Origin: an uncultured Bacteroides sp.
GTDB lineage: Bacteria; Bacteroidota; Bacteroidia; Bacteroidales; Bacteroidaceae
Reading direction: 5' to 3'
Assembly: GCA_949296855.1 (NCBI GenBank)
Contig: CASFRN010000099.1
Span: 1 to 48,364 of the forward strand
DNA length: 48,364 bases
A program made the translations under genes and the position numbers. The number at the start of each line of letters is the position of its first letter. The first letter of the stretch is position 1. The notes beneath the pieces are model-generated. The model saw nothing but the letters and a program-made list of their open reading frames with translations. It was not told the origin of the DNA and did not search any database. Below are positions 8,303 to 16,420 of this stretch, piece after piece.

Positions 8303-9508
8303 TTACATCATTTCGTCTTTATGGTTTGCATAATAAGCCCGGAGCGGTGTAGACAATACCTTGATGAAACCTTTGGCGTCTTCTGCCGTCCAGCCTTTCT
8401 GCATTTCGCCGTATTCGCCGAACTTGTTCTTTACCAGGTCGTCTTGCGATTCTACGCCTACGGTAGAGAAGCAATAGGGGCGGAGTTCGAGGATAGCCGT
8501 ACCGTTTACGTTGCGTTGCGATTCGGCCAGCATGGCTTCGATGTCGCGCATCACCGGCTCCAAGTATTGGCTTTCGTGCAAGAACATGCCGTACCAGTTG
8601 GCTACTTGGTCTTTCCAATATTGTTGCCATTTGCTCAGCGTATATTTTTCCAAGAAGCGGTGTGCGCCGATAATCAGCATCGGAGCAGCGGCTTCAAATC
8701 CTACACGTCCTTTGATGCCGATAATGGTGTCTCCCACGTGCATATCCCGTCCGATGCCGTAAGGTGCCCCGATTTCTTCCACTTTCTGAATGGCTTTGAT
8801 TTTATCGTCGAACACTTCTCCGTTGACGGCATACAGTTCGCCTTTCTTGAATTCTAACTTCAGTAGTTCGCTTCCTTCTTTGGTCACTTGTTTCAGGTAT
8901 GCGCTTTCGGGCAAGCCTTGTGCGGAATCCAAGATTTCGCCTCCACAGATAGAAGTTCCCCAAATACCTACGTTATACGAATATTTCAGCTTGGTGAAGT
9001 CGGCTTCGAATCCGTGCTCTTTCAAGTAATTGATTTCATAGTCACGGCTCAATGCCATATCGCGGGTCAAGGTGATGATTTCCACGCCCGGTGCCATAAC
9101 CAAGAAAGTCATATCGAAACGCACTTGGTCGTTTCCTGCGCCGGTAGAGCCGTGTGCAATGGCATGCGCTCCGATTTCATTGGCATAGCGGGCGATGGCA
9201 AGTGCTTGGAAAATACGTTCCGAGCTTACCGAGATAGGATAAGTCCCGTTACGCAATACGTTTCCGAATATCATGTATTTCAAGCTCTTGGCATAGTATT
9301 CTTGTGTTACATCGAGGGTAACGTATTTTACTGCCCCCAGCTTGTAAGCGTTTTCTTCATTCTTTTTCAGTTGTTCGGCACTGAATCCGCCTGTGTTGGC
9401 ACAAGCGGCATATACTTCATATCCTTTTTCTTTTGCCAGATACATCACCGTGAACGAGGTATCCAGTCCGCCGCTGAAAGCAACGACTACTTTTTTCTTT
9501 TCTTCCAT
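8303..9508 (-). CDS. argG: Argininosuccinate synthase
   Basis: The 401-residue enzyme joins citrulline and aspartate with ATP to form argininosuccinate. The N-terminal PP-loop is clear (VVAFSGGLDTSF, 9-20), and the conserved AHGSTGAGNDQVRF segment lies near residues 118-131. Length is normal for the family. It lies downstream of the GNAT gene and is separated from it by about 220 bp that hold a class A palindrome. Likely under the same ArgR control as the rest of the cluster. Confidence 0.95.
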   Translation of the reverse strand: MEEKKKVVVAFSGGLDTSFTVMYLAKEKGYEVYAACANTGGFSAEQLKKNEENAYKLGAVKYVTLDVTQEYYAKSLKYMIFGNVLRNGTYPISVSSERIFQALAIARYANEIGAHAIAHGSTGAGNDQVRFDMTFLVMAPGVEIITLTRDMALSRDYEINYLKEHGFEADFTKLKYSYNVGIWGTSICGGEILDSAQGLPESAYLKQVTKEGSELLKLEFKKGELYAVNGEVFDDKIKAIQKVEEIGAPYGIGRDMHVGDTIIGIKGRVGFEAAAPMLIIGAHRFLEKYTLSKWQQYWKDQVANWYGMFLHESQYLEPVMRDIEAMLAESQRNVNGTAILELRPYCFSTVGVESQDDLVKNKFGEYGEMQKGWTAEDAKGFIKVLSTPLRAYYANHKDEMM

Positions 9509-9581
9509 AAGGCTTATCTATTTTGTATAGTTAATTCTTTTGACATTTATAGTCAATCAGAAATGAATTGTGAGAAACTTT

Positions 9582-9661
9582 TGTCATTCTGAACGAAGTG
9601 AAGAATCTCGGATGCATCTATGTGGATGTACACGAGATCCTTCACTTCGTTTAGGATGACA
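9582..9661. repeat. Extragenic palindrome, class A copy 2
   Basis: Arms at about 9582-9610 and 9633-9661 form a 29-bp imperfect stem. Its reverse complement matches the copy at 6909-6987 almost base for base, so the two copies face opposite ways and bracket argC, the pspC-like gene and argG. Confidence 0.85.
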
Positions 9662-9731
9662 ATACATCGGAACATTTTTTGCAAATCAGTTTTGTTCGAC
9701 TATAATAAAATATATTTTTTGCAAAGCATAA

Positions 9732-10298
9732 TCAGAAATTCGTTTCCTTATCGTCCGTGTGCAATGCCGGGTCATAGAGCATGGCGGTGCAGATACAGAA
9801 CTTCCGGTTCTTTGCCATTAGTATTTCGTGGTTGATGCACCCTTCGCATCCTTTCCAGAATGCGTCGTCATCGGTCAGTTCGTTGAAAGTCACCGGCACA
9901 TATCCCAGTTCGGTATTCATTTTCATGACGGCTGCTCCCGAAGTAAGGCTGAATATTTTGGCTTTGGGCCAACGGAGGCGGGCCAGGGTGAACGAAGCGT
10001 GCTTGATTCGTTTGGCAAGTCCGCATCCGCGGTATTTGGGGTGGACTATCAAGCCCGAAGTGGCTACATATTCTTTGTTTCCCCATGATTCGATGTAAGT
10101 GAATCCTGCGAAATCATCTCCGCACAAGGCGATGATGGCTTTGCCTTCTTTCATTTTGGTTGCGACATATTCGTGCGTACGTTCGGCGATGCCTGTGCCA
10201 CGTACTTTGGCGGCTTCACGGATGGTATCCAATATCGTGTCTACGTACGCTTCATGCGAAGCGTCCGCCACCATTACGTCTATTTGTTTTACGTCCAT
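9732..10298 (-). CDS. GNAT acyltransferase in the arginine cluster
   Basis: The 188-residue protein has a GNAT fold. The acyl-CoA-binding motif A reads SGLIVHPKYRGCGLAKRI (81-98). It lies between argR and argG and ends 20 bp after the argR stop region. That position makes it a candidate for the first enzyme of the pathway, an N-acylglutamate synthase (acetyl- or succinyl-CoA dependent). No classical ArgA or ArgJ is visible in this window. The C-terminal tail has four cysteines (C151, C154, C168, C170, pattern CxxC...CxC), unusual for GNAT enzymes and possibly metal-binding. The function is inferred from context only. Confidence 0.8.
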   Translation of the reverse strand: MDVKQIDVMVADASHEAYVDTILDTIREAAKVRGTGIAERTHEYVATKMKEGKAIIALCGDDFAGFTYIESWGNKEYVATSGLIVHPKYRGCGLAKRIKHASFTLARLRWPKAKIFSLTSGAAVMKMNTELGYVPVTFNELTDDDAFWKGCEGCINHEILMAKNRKFCICTAMLYDPALHTDDKETNF

Positions 10299-10318
10299 TT
10301 TTGTATATTTATTCTTTT

Positions 10319-10798
10319 TTATAAGTTGATATTCGATATGATTTGGGCAAGTGCTTGCTTTACGCTGGTGCGGGTGCTTCCTTCGCGCACTACCAGCATG
10401 ATGGTGTCATCTCCGGCGATGGTGCCGATGATTTCATGGAAATGATTGTTGTCGATGTCGTATGCCAGGCTGCTGGCATAGCCCGGCCGTGTCTTGATGA
10501 CGGCGATGTTTCCCGAAAACTCAATAGAGATAACTCCTGTGTGGCGGAGCATTTCCGAAGCGCTTTGCGGTTCGGTCATGCGTTTGTACATGGTGTTGTT
10601 GGGCAATACATATACGTAATTGCCGTTCATGCTTGCCGCCTTTGCCACTTTCAGTTGCTTCAGGTCGCGCGAGAGGGTGGCTTGGGTAAGTCGGAAGCCT
10701 TCTTTTTCCAGTTCGGCTAAAAGTTCTCCCTGGCTGCCTATCTCTTTGCTTGAGATAATCATCTTTATGGAATCGAGTCTGTTGTTCTTGCTCTTCAT
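10319..10798 (-). CDS. argR: Arginine repressor
   Basis: The 159-residue ArgR/AhrC family regulator has an N-terminal winged helix (SQGELLAELEKEGFRLTQATLSRDLKQL, about 22-49) with the conserved SRDL. The C-terminal hexamerisation/arginine-binding domain carries the hallmark GTIAGDDTIMLV near 125-136. It is the first gene of the minus-strand arginine cluster. A Bacteroides-type promoter precedes it, and an operator-like dyad fills the space just upstream of the -7 box, which suggests autoregulation. Confidence 0.94.
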   Translation of the reverse strand: MKSKNNRLDSIKMIISSKEIGSQGELLAELEKEGFRLTQATLSRDLKQLKVAKAASMNGNYVYVLPNNTMYKRMTEPQSASEMLRHTGVISIEFSGNIAVIKTRPGYASSLAYDIDNNHFHEIIGTIAGDDTIMLVVREGSTRTSVKQALAQIISNINL

Positions 10799-10824
10799 CT
10801 GTATATTTATTCTTTAGTCGGATG

Positions 10825-10856
10825 CAAAGATACGCATATTATTGAAATATTATGCA
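10825..10856 (-). promoter_or_regulatory. argR promoter with ARG-box-like operator
   Basis: On the minus strand the -7 element TATCTTTG lies at 10825-10832. Immediately upstream, a dyad spans 10834-10855: left arm GCATATTATT, centre GA, right arm AATATTATGC, with one mismatched pair out of ten. Its A+T-rich palindromic form resembles ARG boxes bound by ArgR hexamers, and it occupies the -33/-7 spacer. The -33 box itself is poor. Binding is inferred. Confidence 0.65.
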
Positions 10857-10928
10857 GGGAAAGTGGATATTTTTAAGGGAATGCCTGCATTTTTATGTGA
10901 TATGTTTTACTTTTCCGTGAAAAATGTG

Positions 10929-10936
10929 TAAGTTTG
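10929..10936 (+). promoter_or_regulatory. -7 element of the methyltransferase promoter
   Basis: TAAGTTTG fits TAnnTTTG, with a weak T-rich -33 region near 10905. A start near 10943 places the ATG at 10961 in the transcript and excludes the TTG at 10934, which overlaps the promoter. Confidence 0.55.
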
Positions 10937-10960
10937 TCCGTTGTTTTATTGAATGCGTTT

Positions 10961-11689
10961 ATGGACAGACATTGGTTGCACGCGGATAAAGACCCGATGG
11001 GGCGGGCTATCCACGATTATTATACAACGGGGCGTGCGGAACGCTTGCGGGTGTTTTCCTCCCAGTTTGACGAAGACGAACTGCCGGTCGCCGAGTTGTT
11101 TCGTACATTCGAACAGATGCCTTTGTTGGAACAGACGGCTTTGCGGTTGGCGGAAGGGCGGATATTGGATGTAGGGGCAGGGAGCGGATGCCATTCGCTA
11201 GCGTTGCGGGAGATGCAGAAGGAGACGTTGGCTATCGACATTTCGCCGTGGTCGGTGGAAGTGATGCGGAAACGGGGGCTGGACGCATGCCTGGCGAATG
11301 TGTTCGACGAACGGTTTACGGGGCGGTTTGATACCATCCTGATGCTGATGAACGGGTCGGGCATTATCGGCAAGCTGAAGAATATGCCCGCTTTTCTGAC
11401 ACGTGTCAAGCAGCTTTTGGCTCCGGGCGGTTGTGTGTTGATGGATTCCAGTGACTTGCGCTATTTGTATGAAGACGAAGACGGAAGTTATCTGATTGAC
11501 CTTGCAGCCGACTATTATGGGGAAGTGGATTTCCAGATGCAGTATGGCGAGGTGAAAGGGGAGCCGTTCGACTGGCTTTACATTGACTTTGACACGCTTT
11601 CAGCATACGCTTCGCAATATGGGTTCCGAGTGGAAAAACTGCAAGAAGGCGGGCATTACGATTACCTTGCCCGCCTGTCGCTGAAATGA
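10961..11689 (+). CDS. Class I SAM-dependent methyltransferase
   Basis: From the ATG at 10961 the protein has 242 residues. Motif I is ILDVGAGSGCHSLAL (68-82), followed by an acidic residue after beta-2 (AIDIS) and the FDTILMLMNGSGIIG segment typical of Rossmann methyltransferases. No substrate-recognition domain is recognisable, so the methyl acceptor is unknown. It is transcribed away from argR, from a divergent promoter region, and is probably monocistronic. The start was set by the promoter element overlapping the upstream TTG. Confidence 0.85.
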   Translation: MDRHWLHADKDPMGRAIHDYYTTGRAERLRVFSSQFDEDELPVAELFRTFEQMPLLEQTALRLAEGRILDVGAGSGCHSLALREMQKETLAIDISPWSVEVMRKRGLDACLANVFDERFTGRFDTILMLMNGSGIIGKLKNMPAFLTRVKQLLAPGGCVLMDSSDLRYLYEDEDGSYLIDLAADYYGEVDFQMQYGEVKGEPFDWLYIDFDTLSAYASQYGFRVEKLQEGGHYDYLARLSLK

Positions 11690-11735
11690 CCGTATGCATT
11701 TTTTCTGTTCTGAATATAATTAATGAAAGGGTTTC

Positions 11736-11766
11736 TTGGTTGATTCAAGACGAATTCTTATCTTTG
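11736..11766 (+). promoter_or_regulatory. Promoter of a candidate short RNA
   Basis: TTG at 11736-11738 and TATCTTTG at 11759-11766, 20 nt apart, form a good Bacteroides promoter. No ORF follows before the terminator at 11810-11836. Confidence 0.6.
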
Positions 11767-11772
11767 CATCGT

Positions 11773-11836
11773 GATTTTTTATAGTATTAGATTTAAGGTT
11801 AACAAGGTAGGGAGAAGGCGTTCTCCCGTTTTTTTT
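11773..11836 (+). ncRNA. Candidate small RNA or terminated leader of about 65 nt
   Basis: The stretch between a good promoter (expected start about 11773) and a strong intrinsic terminator contains no plausible reading frame. It could be a free-standing small RNA, or a prematurely terminated leader of the fimbrial operon whose first gene starts at 12044. No known RNA family was recognised. Confidence 0.4.
11810..11836 (+). terminator. Intrinsic terminator upstream of the fimbrial operon
   Basis: A seven-base-pair stem (GGGAGAA / TTCTCCC) with a GGCG loop is followed by G and eight or more T. Confidence 0.85.
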
Positions 11837-11956
11837 GCCCTGATGTTTTGTCTTGTTTTTTTATAACCTGTTAATTTACCCCCCCCCGTTTTGTTAATAT
11901 ATTTTAATAGTTAATTCCATAACGCTGGAAAATCTTATTGTGTGATAAAAAATATC

Positions 11957-11964
11957 TATTTTTG
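11957..11964 (+). promoter_or_regulatory. Probable -7 element of the fimbrial operon promoter
   Basis: TATTTTTG fits TAnnTTTG and lies about 80 nt before the first fimbrial ATG. The -33 box is imperfect (TTG at 11938-11940, spacing 16). A run of nine C lies upstream at 11879-11887. Confidence 0.45.
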
Positions 11965-12043
11965 TGACGGATATAGCTAAGATATCCTATTGGATATTTA
12001 AAGAGAAAATGCGATAGAGACTTTTTAAGCAGTATTTTAATTT

Positions 12044-12622
12044 ATGAGGTTACTAATTGTAAGTATTTGTCTGTTGTGGGCAGGTCTTACCGTTTCTGCC
12101 CAAAAAGTGGTGTTGAAAACAAACTTAATACACGATGTGACCGCTACAGCCAATGTTGCGGCTGAATTTAAAGTGGCTCCTAAATGGACTGTGGACATAT
12201 CAGGCGACTTGAACGCATGGACTTTCAGCGATAACAAGAAATGGAAACACTGGAAGTTGCAGCCTGAAGCGCGTTACTGGTTGTGCGAAACGTTCAACGG
12301 GCATTTCGTTGGGGCGCACCTCTTAGGGGGAATCTACAATATGGGCAATTGGAATACCGGTTTCACTCTTCTCGGTACCGACTTCGGGCAGTTGAAGGAC
12401 TATCGCTACGAAGGTTGGATGGTCGGGGCGGGTATGGCTTACGGCTATCACTGGATGTTGGGGCGGCACTGGAGCGTAGAGGCGGAAATCGGGTTGGGTT
12501 ACGTCTATTCGCGGGCGGATAAATACGAATGCCCGCGTTGCGGTGACCAGCTGGAGGACAACAAGCCGCACCATTACGTAGGACTCACCAAAGTGGCGGT
12601 CAATCTGGTTTATGTATTCTAA
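12044..12622 (+). CDS. DUF3575 outer-membrane protein, first gene of the fimbrial operon
   Basis: The 192-residue protein has a signal peptide (MRLLIVSICLLWAGLTVSAQ) and then alternating polar/aromatic strands typical of a small outer-membrane beta-barrel. VVLKTNLIHDVTATANVAAEF is the usual DUF3575 opening. A CPRCGDQ segment sits in a predicted loop near the C-terminus. It ends 16 bp before the DUF3868 gene, with a Shine-Dalgarno-like AAAGGAGGG between them. Such proteins commonly lead fimbrillin operons in Bacteroidales and may help fimbria export or anchoring; the exact role is unknown. Confidence 0.82.
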   Translation: MRLLIVSICLLWAGLTVSAQKVVLKTNLIHDVTATANVAAEFKVAPKWTVDISGDLNAWTFSDNKKWKHWKLQPEARYWLCETFNGHFVGAHLLGGIYNMGNWNTGFTLLGTDFGQLKDYRYEGWMVGAGMAYGYHWMLGRHWSVEAEIGLGYVYSRADKYECPRCGDQLEDNKPHHYVGLTKVAVNLVYVF

Positions 12623-12638
12623 CAAAGGAGGGCAGACT

Positions 12639-14057
12639 ATGGATAGAAAACATTTCCTTTATATACCTTATTATATATTGGCTCTTGCCGGCTGGATGAT
12701 GATGCCGTTTTCCGCGCAAGCGCAAGAAGCGGCATACGGTGTGAGTGTAGAAGAGGTGGAGATAAGCCGCGCGCGCGACAGCGTGCGTATCGCTTTCCGC
12801 ATCGGCCTTGATAGTTTGGATATACGTTCCAGCCGCTCGCTGGTGCTTCAACCTTTCTTTAAGGGAGAAGGCGGAGACTGCTGGTTGCCCGCTGTAGAGG
12901 TGATGGGGCGCAAGCGTTACTTGTATTACCAGCGTAATGGCTCGCTTACTTACGCCGGCGCTCCTTGTCGGGTGATGAAGCTGGGGAAAGACGCTCCGAG
13001 TCAGATTGCCTATCAGACGGCATTGGCATACGAGCCGTGGATGGAAGGGGCTTCTCTTTATTTGGGCGAAGACGAATGCGGGTGCGGGCAGGTCATCAAT
13101 ACCGCACAACGGCCGTTGGCGGTGGCCGACATTGCTTGGCATCCTGCCTTGGCATACATCGCTCCGCAGGTGGAAACCGTCAAGAGCCGTCGGCTCAGCG
13201 GGCAGGCCTATCTCGATTTCCCTGTAAACAAGACAGAGATATACCCCGACTACCGCCGTAATCCGGCGGAACTGGCTAAGATACGGGCTACGGTAGACAG
13301 CGTGCAGGGCGATGCCGATGTGCGTATTGTGCGGATGCAAGTCAAGGGATACGCTTCGCCCGAAGGTGCTTACCGTTCGAACGCGCGCTTGGCGCAGGGC
13401 CGTACCGAAGCGTTGAAAGCTTATATCATCGGGCGTTACGGCTTGGCCGATAGCCTGTTTGCGGTGGCTTACGAGCCGGAGAACTGGGAAGGGCTGCGTG
13501 CCTATGTAGCCCAAAGCGGCCTTTCCGATAAGGAAGGCATCTTGAAGATTATCGATAGCCAGGAAGAACCCGACGCGAAAGAGCGCCGCTTGCGGGCCGC
13601 TTATCCGCAGGCGTACCGCATCTTGCTTGCCGACTGCTATCCCGGCTTGCGCCGTTCCGATTACCGCATCGACTATGTGATACGCGGTTTCAATCCCGAT
13701 GAGGCGAAACGGGTCATCCGCACCCGTCCGCAAAACCTTTCGCTTCAGGAAATGTTTGCCGTAGCGCAGACCTATCCCACGGGAAGCCCTGAATTTATTG
13801 AGGTGTTCCAGATAGCGGTGCAGTATTACCCTACCGACCCTGTAGCCAACCTCAACGCGGCAAACGCTCTGCTTGAACACGGGTTGGCGGAACAGGCGTT
13901 GCCTTACCTCATGAAAGCGGGCGACACCCCGCAAGCGGACAATGCACGGGGAGTAGCCATGCGGATGTTAGGCCGTTACGATGAAGCGGAAAAATGCCTG
14001 CACCGTGCTGCCGAAGCCGGACTGGAAGAAGCCGGAATGAACTTAAAAGGACTGTAA
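12639..14057 (+). CDS. DUF3868 protein with OmpA-like and TPR-like parts
   Basis: The 472-residue exported protein starts at the ATG at 12639, just after AAAGGAGGG. It begins with a signal peptide ending SAQAQ. The N-terminal part resembles DUF3868 (YGVSVEEVEISRARDSVRI). Residues about 210-340 resemble an OmpA-like peptidoglycan-binding domain (VKGYASPEG followed by SNARLAQGRTEALKAYI). The C-terminus has helical TPR-like repeats (NLNAANALLEHGLAEQALPYLM). A link between the cell wall and the fimbrial apparatus is a reasonable inference. Very G+C-rich; an antisense frame of 444 codons across it is a codon-bias shadow. Confidence 0.82.
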   Translation: MDRKHFLYIPYYILALAGWMMMPFSAQAQEAAYGVSVEEVEISRARDSVRIAFRIGLDSLDIRSSRSLVLQPFFKGEGGDCWLPAVEVMGRKRYLYYQRNGSLTYAGAPCRVMKLGKDAPSQIAYQTALAYEPWMEGASLYLGEDECGCGQVINTAQRPLAVADIAWHPALAYIAPQVETVKSRRLSGQAYLDFPVNKTEIYPDYRRNPAELAKIRATVDSVQGDADVRIVRMQVKGYASPEGAYRSNARLAQGRTEALKAYIIGRYGLADSLFAVAYEPENWEGLRAYVAQSGLSDKEGILKIIDSQEEPDAKERRLRAAYPQAYRILLADCYPGLRRSDYRIDYVIRGFNPDEAKRVIRTRPQNLSLQEMFAVAQTYPTGSPEFIEVFQIAVQYYPTDPVANLNAANALLEHGLAEQALPYLMKAGDTPQADNARGVAMRMLGRYDEAEKCLHRAAEAGLEEAGMNLKGL

Positions 14058-14135
14058 TGACTCACTACAGATTGAATTATTATATTAATCTGTGTAATCT
14101 GTGGTGAAAGAAAAAATATCGCTCTTTGACTTATT

Positions 14136-14384
14136 GGGAAATACGGAAATAAAGTGTAACTAATGCAGTATTGGATATACAGCCCGAAAAATCCTGTGCA
14201 GTCAGGACTGCTGTCTTAATGGGCTGGTACTCCAGTCCTGGCAGGGGTAGGACTGCAGTCCTGGGTAGTTAGGATTTTGCAAGGACTGAGCCATCCGGTA
14301 CGGAGCAGGCAATTGCCTTGCCCCAATCACTTCATTATCTTTTCCATAAAGGCTGTTTTCCCCTCTTTATTCCCCGTATTTCCC
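14136..14384. repeat. Nested inverted-repeat block before the major fimbrillin
   Basis: The 388-bp gap at 14058-14445 holds three nested inverted repeats. The outer pair is GGGAAATACGG (14136-14146) and CCGTATTTCCC (14374-14384), extended imperfectly into AATAAAG/CTTTATT. The middle pair is AAAATCCT (14187-14194) and AGGATTTT (14271-14278). The core is a perfect palindrome AGGACTGCAGTCCT (14249-14262) with a further CAGTCCT at 14233-14239. No ORF is present. Confidence 0.65.
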
Positions 14385-14445
14385 CGTATGCTAAGACGAA
14401 AGATAGAGAAAAACTGAGATTACTAATTTAATTATATTTACGATT

Positions 14446-16251
14446 ATGAAAAAAGTGAAGTATTTAGCGATGTTGCTCGCGGCGGGCATGTTCGCCGCTT
14501 GTAGCGACAATTTGGAAGATGCTGGCGCAGGTAATGCGGGCGGAACGACTCCTGCTACAGGGGAAGGTTATGTGAAAGTGGCGATTAATATGCCTACTAC
14601 GAGCGGAAACTCTTCAAGGTCTGTTACATTAGCGGATGGAACGACAGACGAATATGCTGTTAAGGATGGTATTTTGGTATTTTTTAAAACAACATCTACA
14701 ACAGGAACGGGAACACCGGAAGCAACAGCACAATTTGTGAAGGCGTATAATGTAACTCTCACACCTTCAGGAAGTGGTAATGATGAAGTTACAACACGTC
14801 GTACAGTAATAGGTGAAGCACCAATGGCTGGTGATGGCGAAGAAGTATATGCTTTAGCTATTTTAAATAAGAATAGCTTGTTTTCTGTAAATGAAACATC
14901 AGGTGCTTTGATGCAAGGAACTAATGCAGTTTTTAGTAATGCTGAGAGAGGTTCTATGACTTTGTCTGCTTTACAAAAGTCCATAGCAACTACAGCTGAA
15001 GCGTGTACAAATGATGGCTTTTTAATGTTAAATGCACCTTTAGCTACGACAAGTACATCAAGCGAAATAACTGATTTGACAAAAGTTCAAACATTGATTC
15101 CTGTTACCGTATATGAAACACAACAAGAAGCTGAAAACGCTGAAGCCGCATCTATTTATGTAGAACGTGTTGTCGCTAAAGTTACATTAAAAGGATTTAC
15201 TTACGATAAAGATAATAAGGTATATACAAAAAAAGTCACAGCAGATGCCGAAGATCCGTTTGAAGGTGATGAAGTGAAACTGGAAGGATGGACTCTTAGT
15301 GTAACGAATAAATCGACAAAAGCAGTGCGGGATGTAAATGCTATTACTACTTGGCTAGGGAGTACTTATGGAACAGTAGCTCGCTTCCTTAGCACTAATA
15401 AAATAGATAATAAAGATTTATACCGCATTTATTGGGGGCAGGATTGTAATTATACTACGGGGGATAATTATACCGATGCATTTGATATTTTATCAAGCAC
15501 AAATAAAGATACTTGGACTTGGAACCTAAATACAGCAGATAATACGACAAATACGGATGAAGATTATGCATTGTATTGCTTAGAAAATACAATGGATTAT
15601 GGTCAACAGAATCAGAACCAAACAACAACACTTGTTTTAAAGACTACATATTATGCTAATCCGGAGGCTACGGGAGATGATGCTCAGAATTTCTTTATGT
15701 ATGGAACCCGTGAAGCTACATACGATGAAACAACGTTTTTATCTAATGTAAAAACTGCATTATCTTTAAGTGACGATGTAACATTAACTTTAGCAGAAAG
15801 CGCAACAGGCGGAACTTATACTTATATACCAACTGGTGAAGGAAGTAGTTCGCAATATGTTGGAAAAAAAGATGTGACGACATTGTTTACTTTAACAGGT
15901 AGTAGTACGACATTGACAGCAACTCAAGCTCAGACCTTGATAAATGCATTAGGCGAAATCAAATTTTATGAAGATGGTGCTGCATATTATAATACGGTAC
16001 TGATTAGACATTTTGATGATACTGAAGCTAATTGGGATCCTGCTAATGCTACTTATACTGGTGCTCATTTAGGTCGTTATGGAGTATTGCGTAATAACTG
16101 GTATGAAATAACAGTTGGTGATATCAGTGGGCCTGGAAAACCAGATATAGATGATCCTACTGATAATCCTGACGATGGCACGGAAGGTTATATCAACTGT
16201 CAAATCAACGTCCTCTCTTGGGCAAAACGCAGCCAAAGCGTAGACCTCTAA
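14446..16251 (+). CDS. Fimbrillin, Mfa1/FimA-like major subunit candidate
   Basis: The 601-residue lipoprotein precursor has a lipobox ending GMFAAC with C19 as the lipidated residue. The N-terminal domain VKVAINMPTTSGNSSRSV fits Mfa-like fimbrillins, with an Arg available for gingipain-like maturation. Near the C-terminus LIRHFDDT and YGVLRNNWYEITVGDISGPG are the conserved fimbrillin signature, and the protein ends NVLSWAKRSQSVDL, the probable donor strand. The central part is markedly A+T-rich while both ends are G+C-rich. It is followed by an anchor gene, a second fimbrillin and a DUF4906 gene, as expected for a complete pilus operon. Confidence 0.85.
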   Translation: MKKVKYLAMLLAAGMFAACSDNLEDAGAGNAGGTTPATGEGYVKVAINMPTTSGNSSRSVTLADGTTDEYAVKDGILVFFKTTSTTGTGTPEATAQFVKAYNVTLTPSGSGNDEVTTRRTVIGEAPMAGDGEEVYALAILNKNSLFSVNETSGALMQGTNAVFSNAERGSMTLSALQKSIATTAEACTNDGFLMLNAPLATTSTSSEITDLTKVQTLIPVTVYETQQEAENAEAASIYVERVVAKVTLKGFTYDKDNKVYTKKVTADAEDPFEGDEVKLEGWTLSVTNKSTKAVRDVNAITTWLGSTYGTVARFLSTNKIDNKDLYRIYWGQDCNYTTGDNYTDAFDILSSTNKDTWTWNLNTADNTTNTDEDYALYCLENTMDYGQQNQNQTTTLVLKTTYYANPEATGDDAQNFFMYGTREATYDETTFLSNVKTALSLSDDVTLTLAESATGGTYTYIPTGEGSSSQYVGKKDVTTLFTLTGSSTTLTATQAQTLINALGEIKFYEDGAAYYNTVLIRHFDDTEANWDPANATYTGAHLGRYGVLRNNWYEITVGDISGPGKPDIDDPTDNPDDGTEGYINCQINVLSWAKRSQSVDL

Positions 16252-16265
16252 TAACATGACACTCT

Positions 16266-16348
16266 TGTAGGGGCAGGGTTTGCCTGCCCGAAAACACCCA
16301 CCCATGTGTCCGGTTGACGCATGGGGACGGGCAAATTTTGCCCCTACA
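16266..16348. repeat. Extragenic palindrome, class D
   Basis: Arms TGTAGGGGCAGGGTTTGCC... (from 16266) and GGGCAAATTTTGCCCCTACA (to 16348) form an imperfect stem of about 24 bp inside the 169-bp gap between fimbrillin and anchor genes. It may act as a processing or stability hairpin within the operon. Confidence 0.75.
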
Positions 16349-16420
16349 TTGACGATTTGACCCAATAAAAAACAAACTCTGTGCCTCTGCGCCTCTGTGT
16401 TCAATAAAAAACAAAACGAA

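Noticed and set aside
12600-13934. A 444-codon open frame on the minus strand
   Set aside because: It lies wholly antisense to the DUF3868 gene, which has a signal peptide, ribosome-binding site and recognisable domains. High G+C third positions create long antisense frames.
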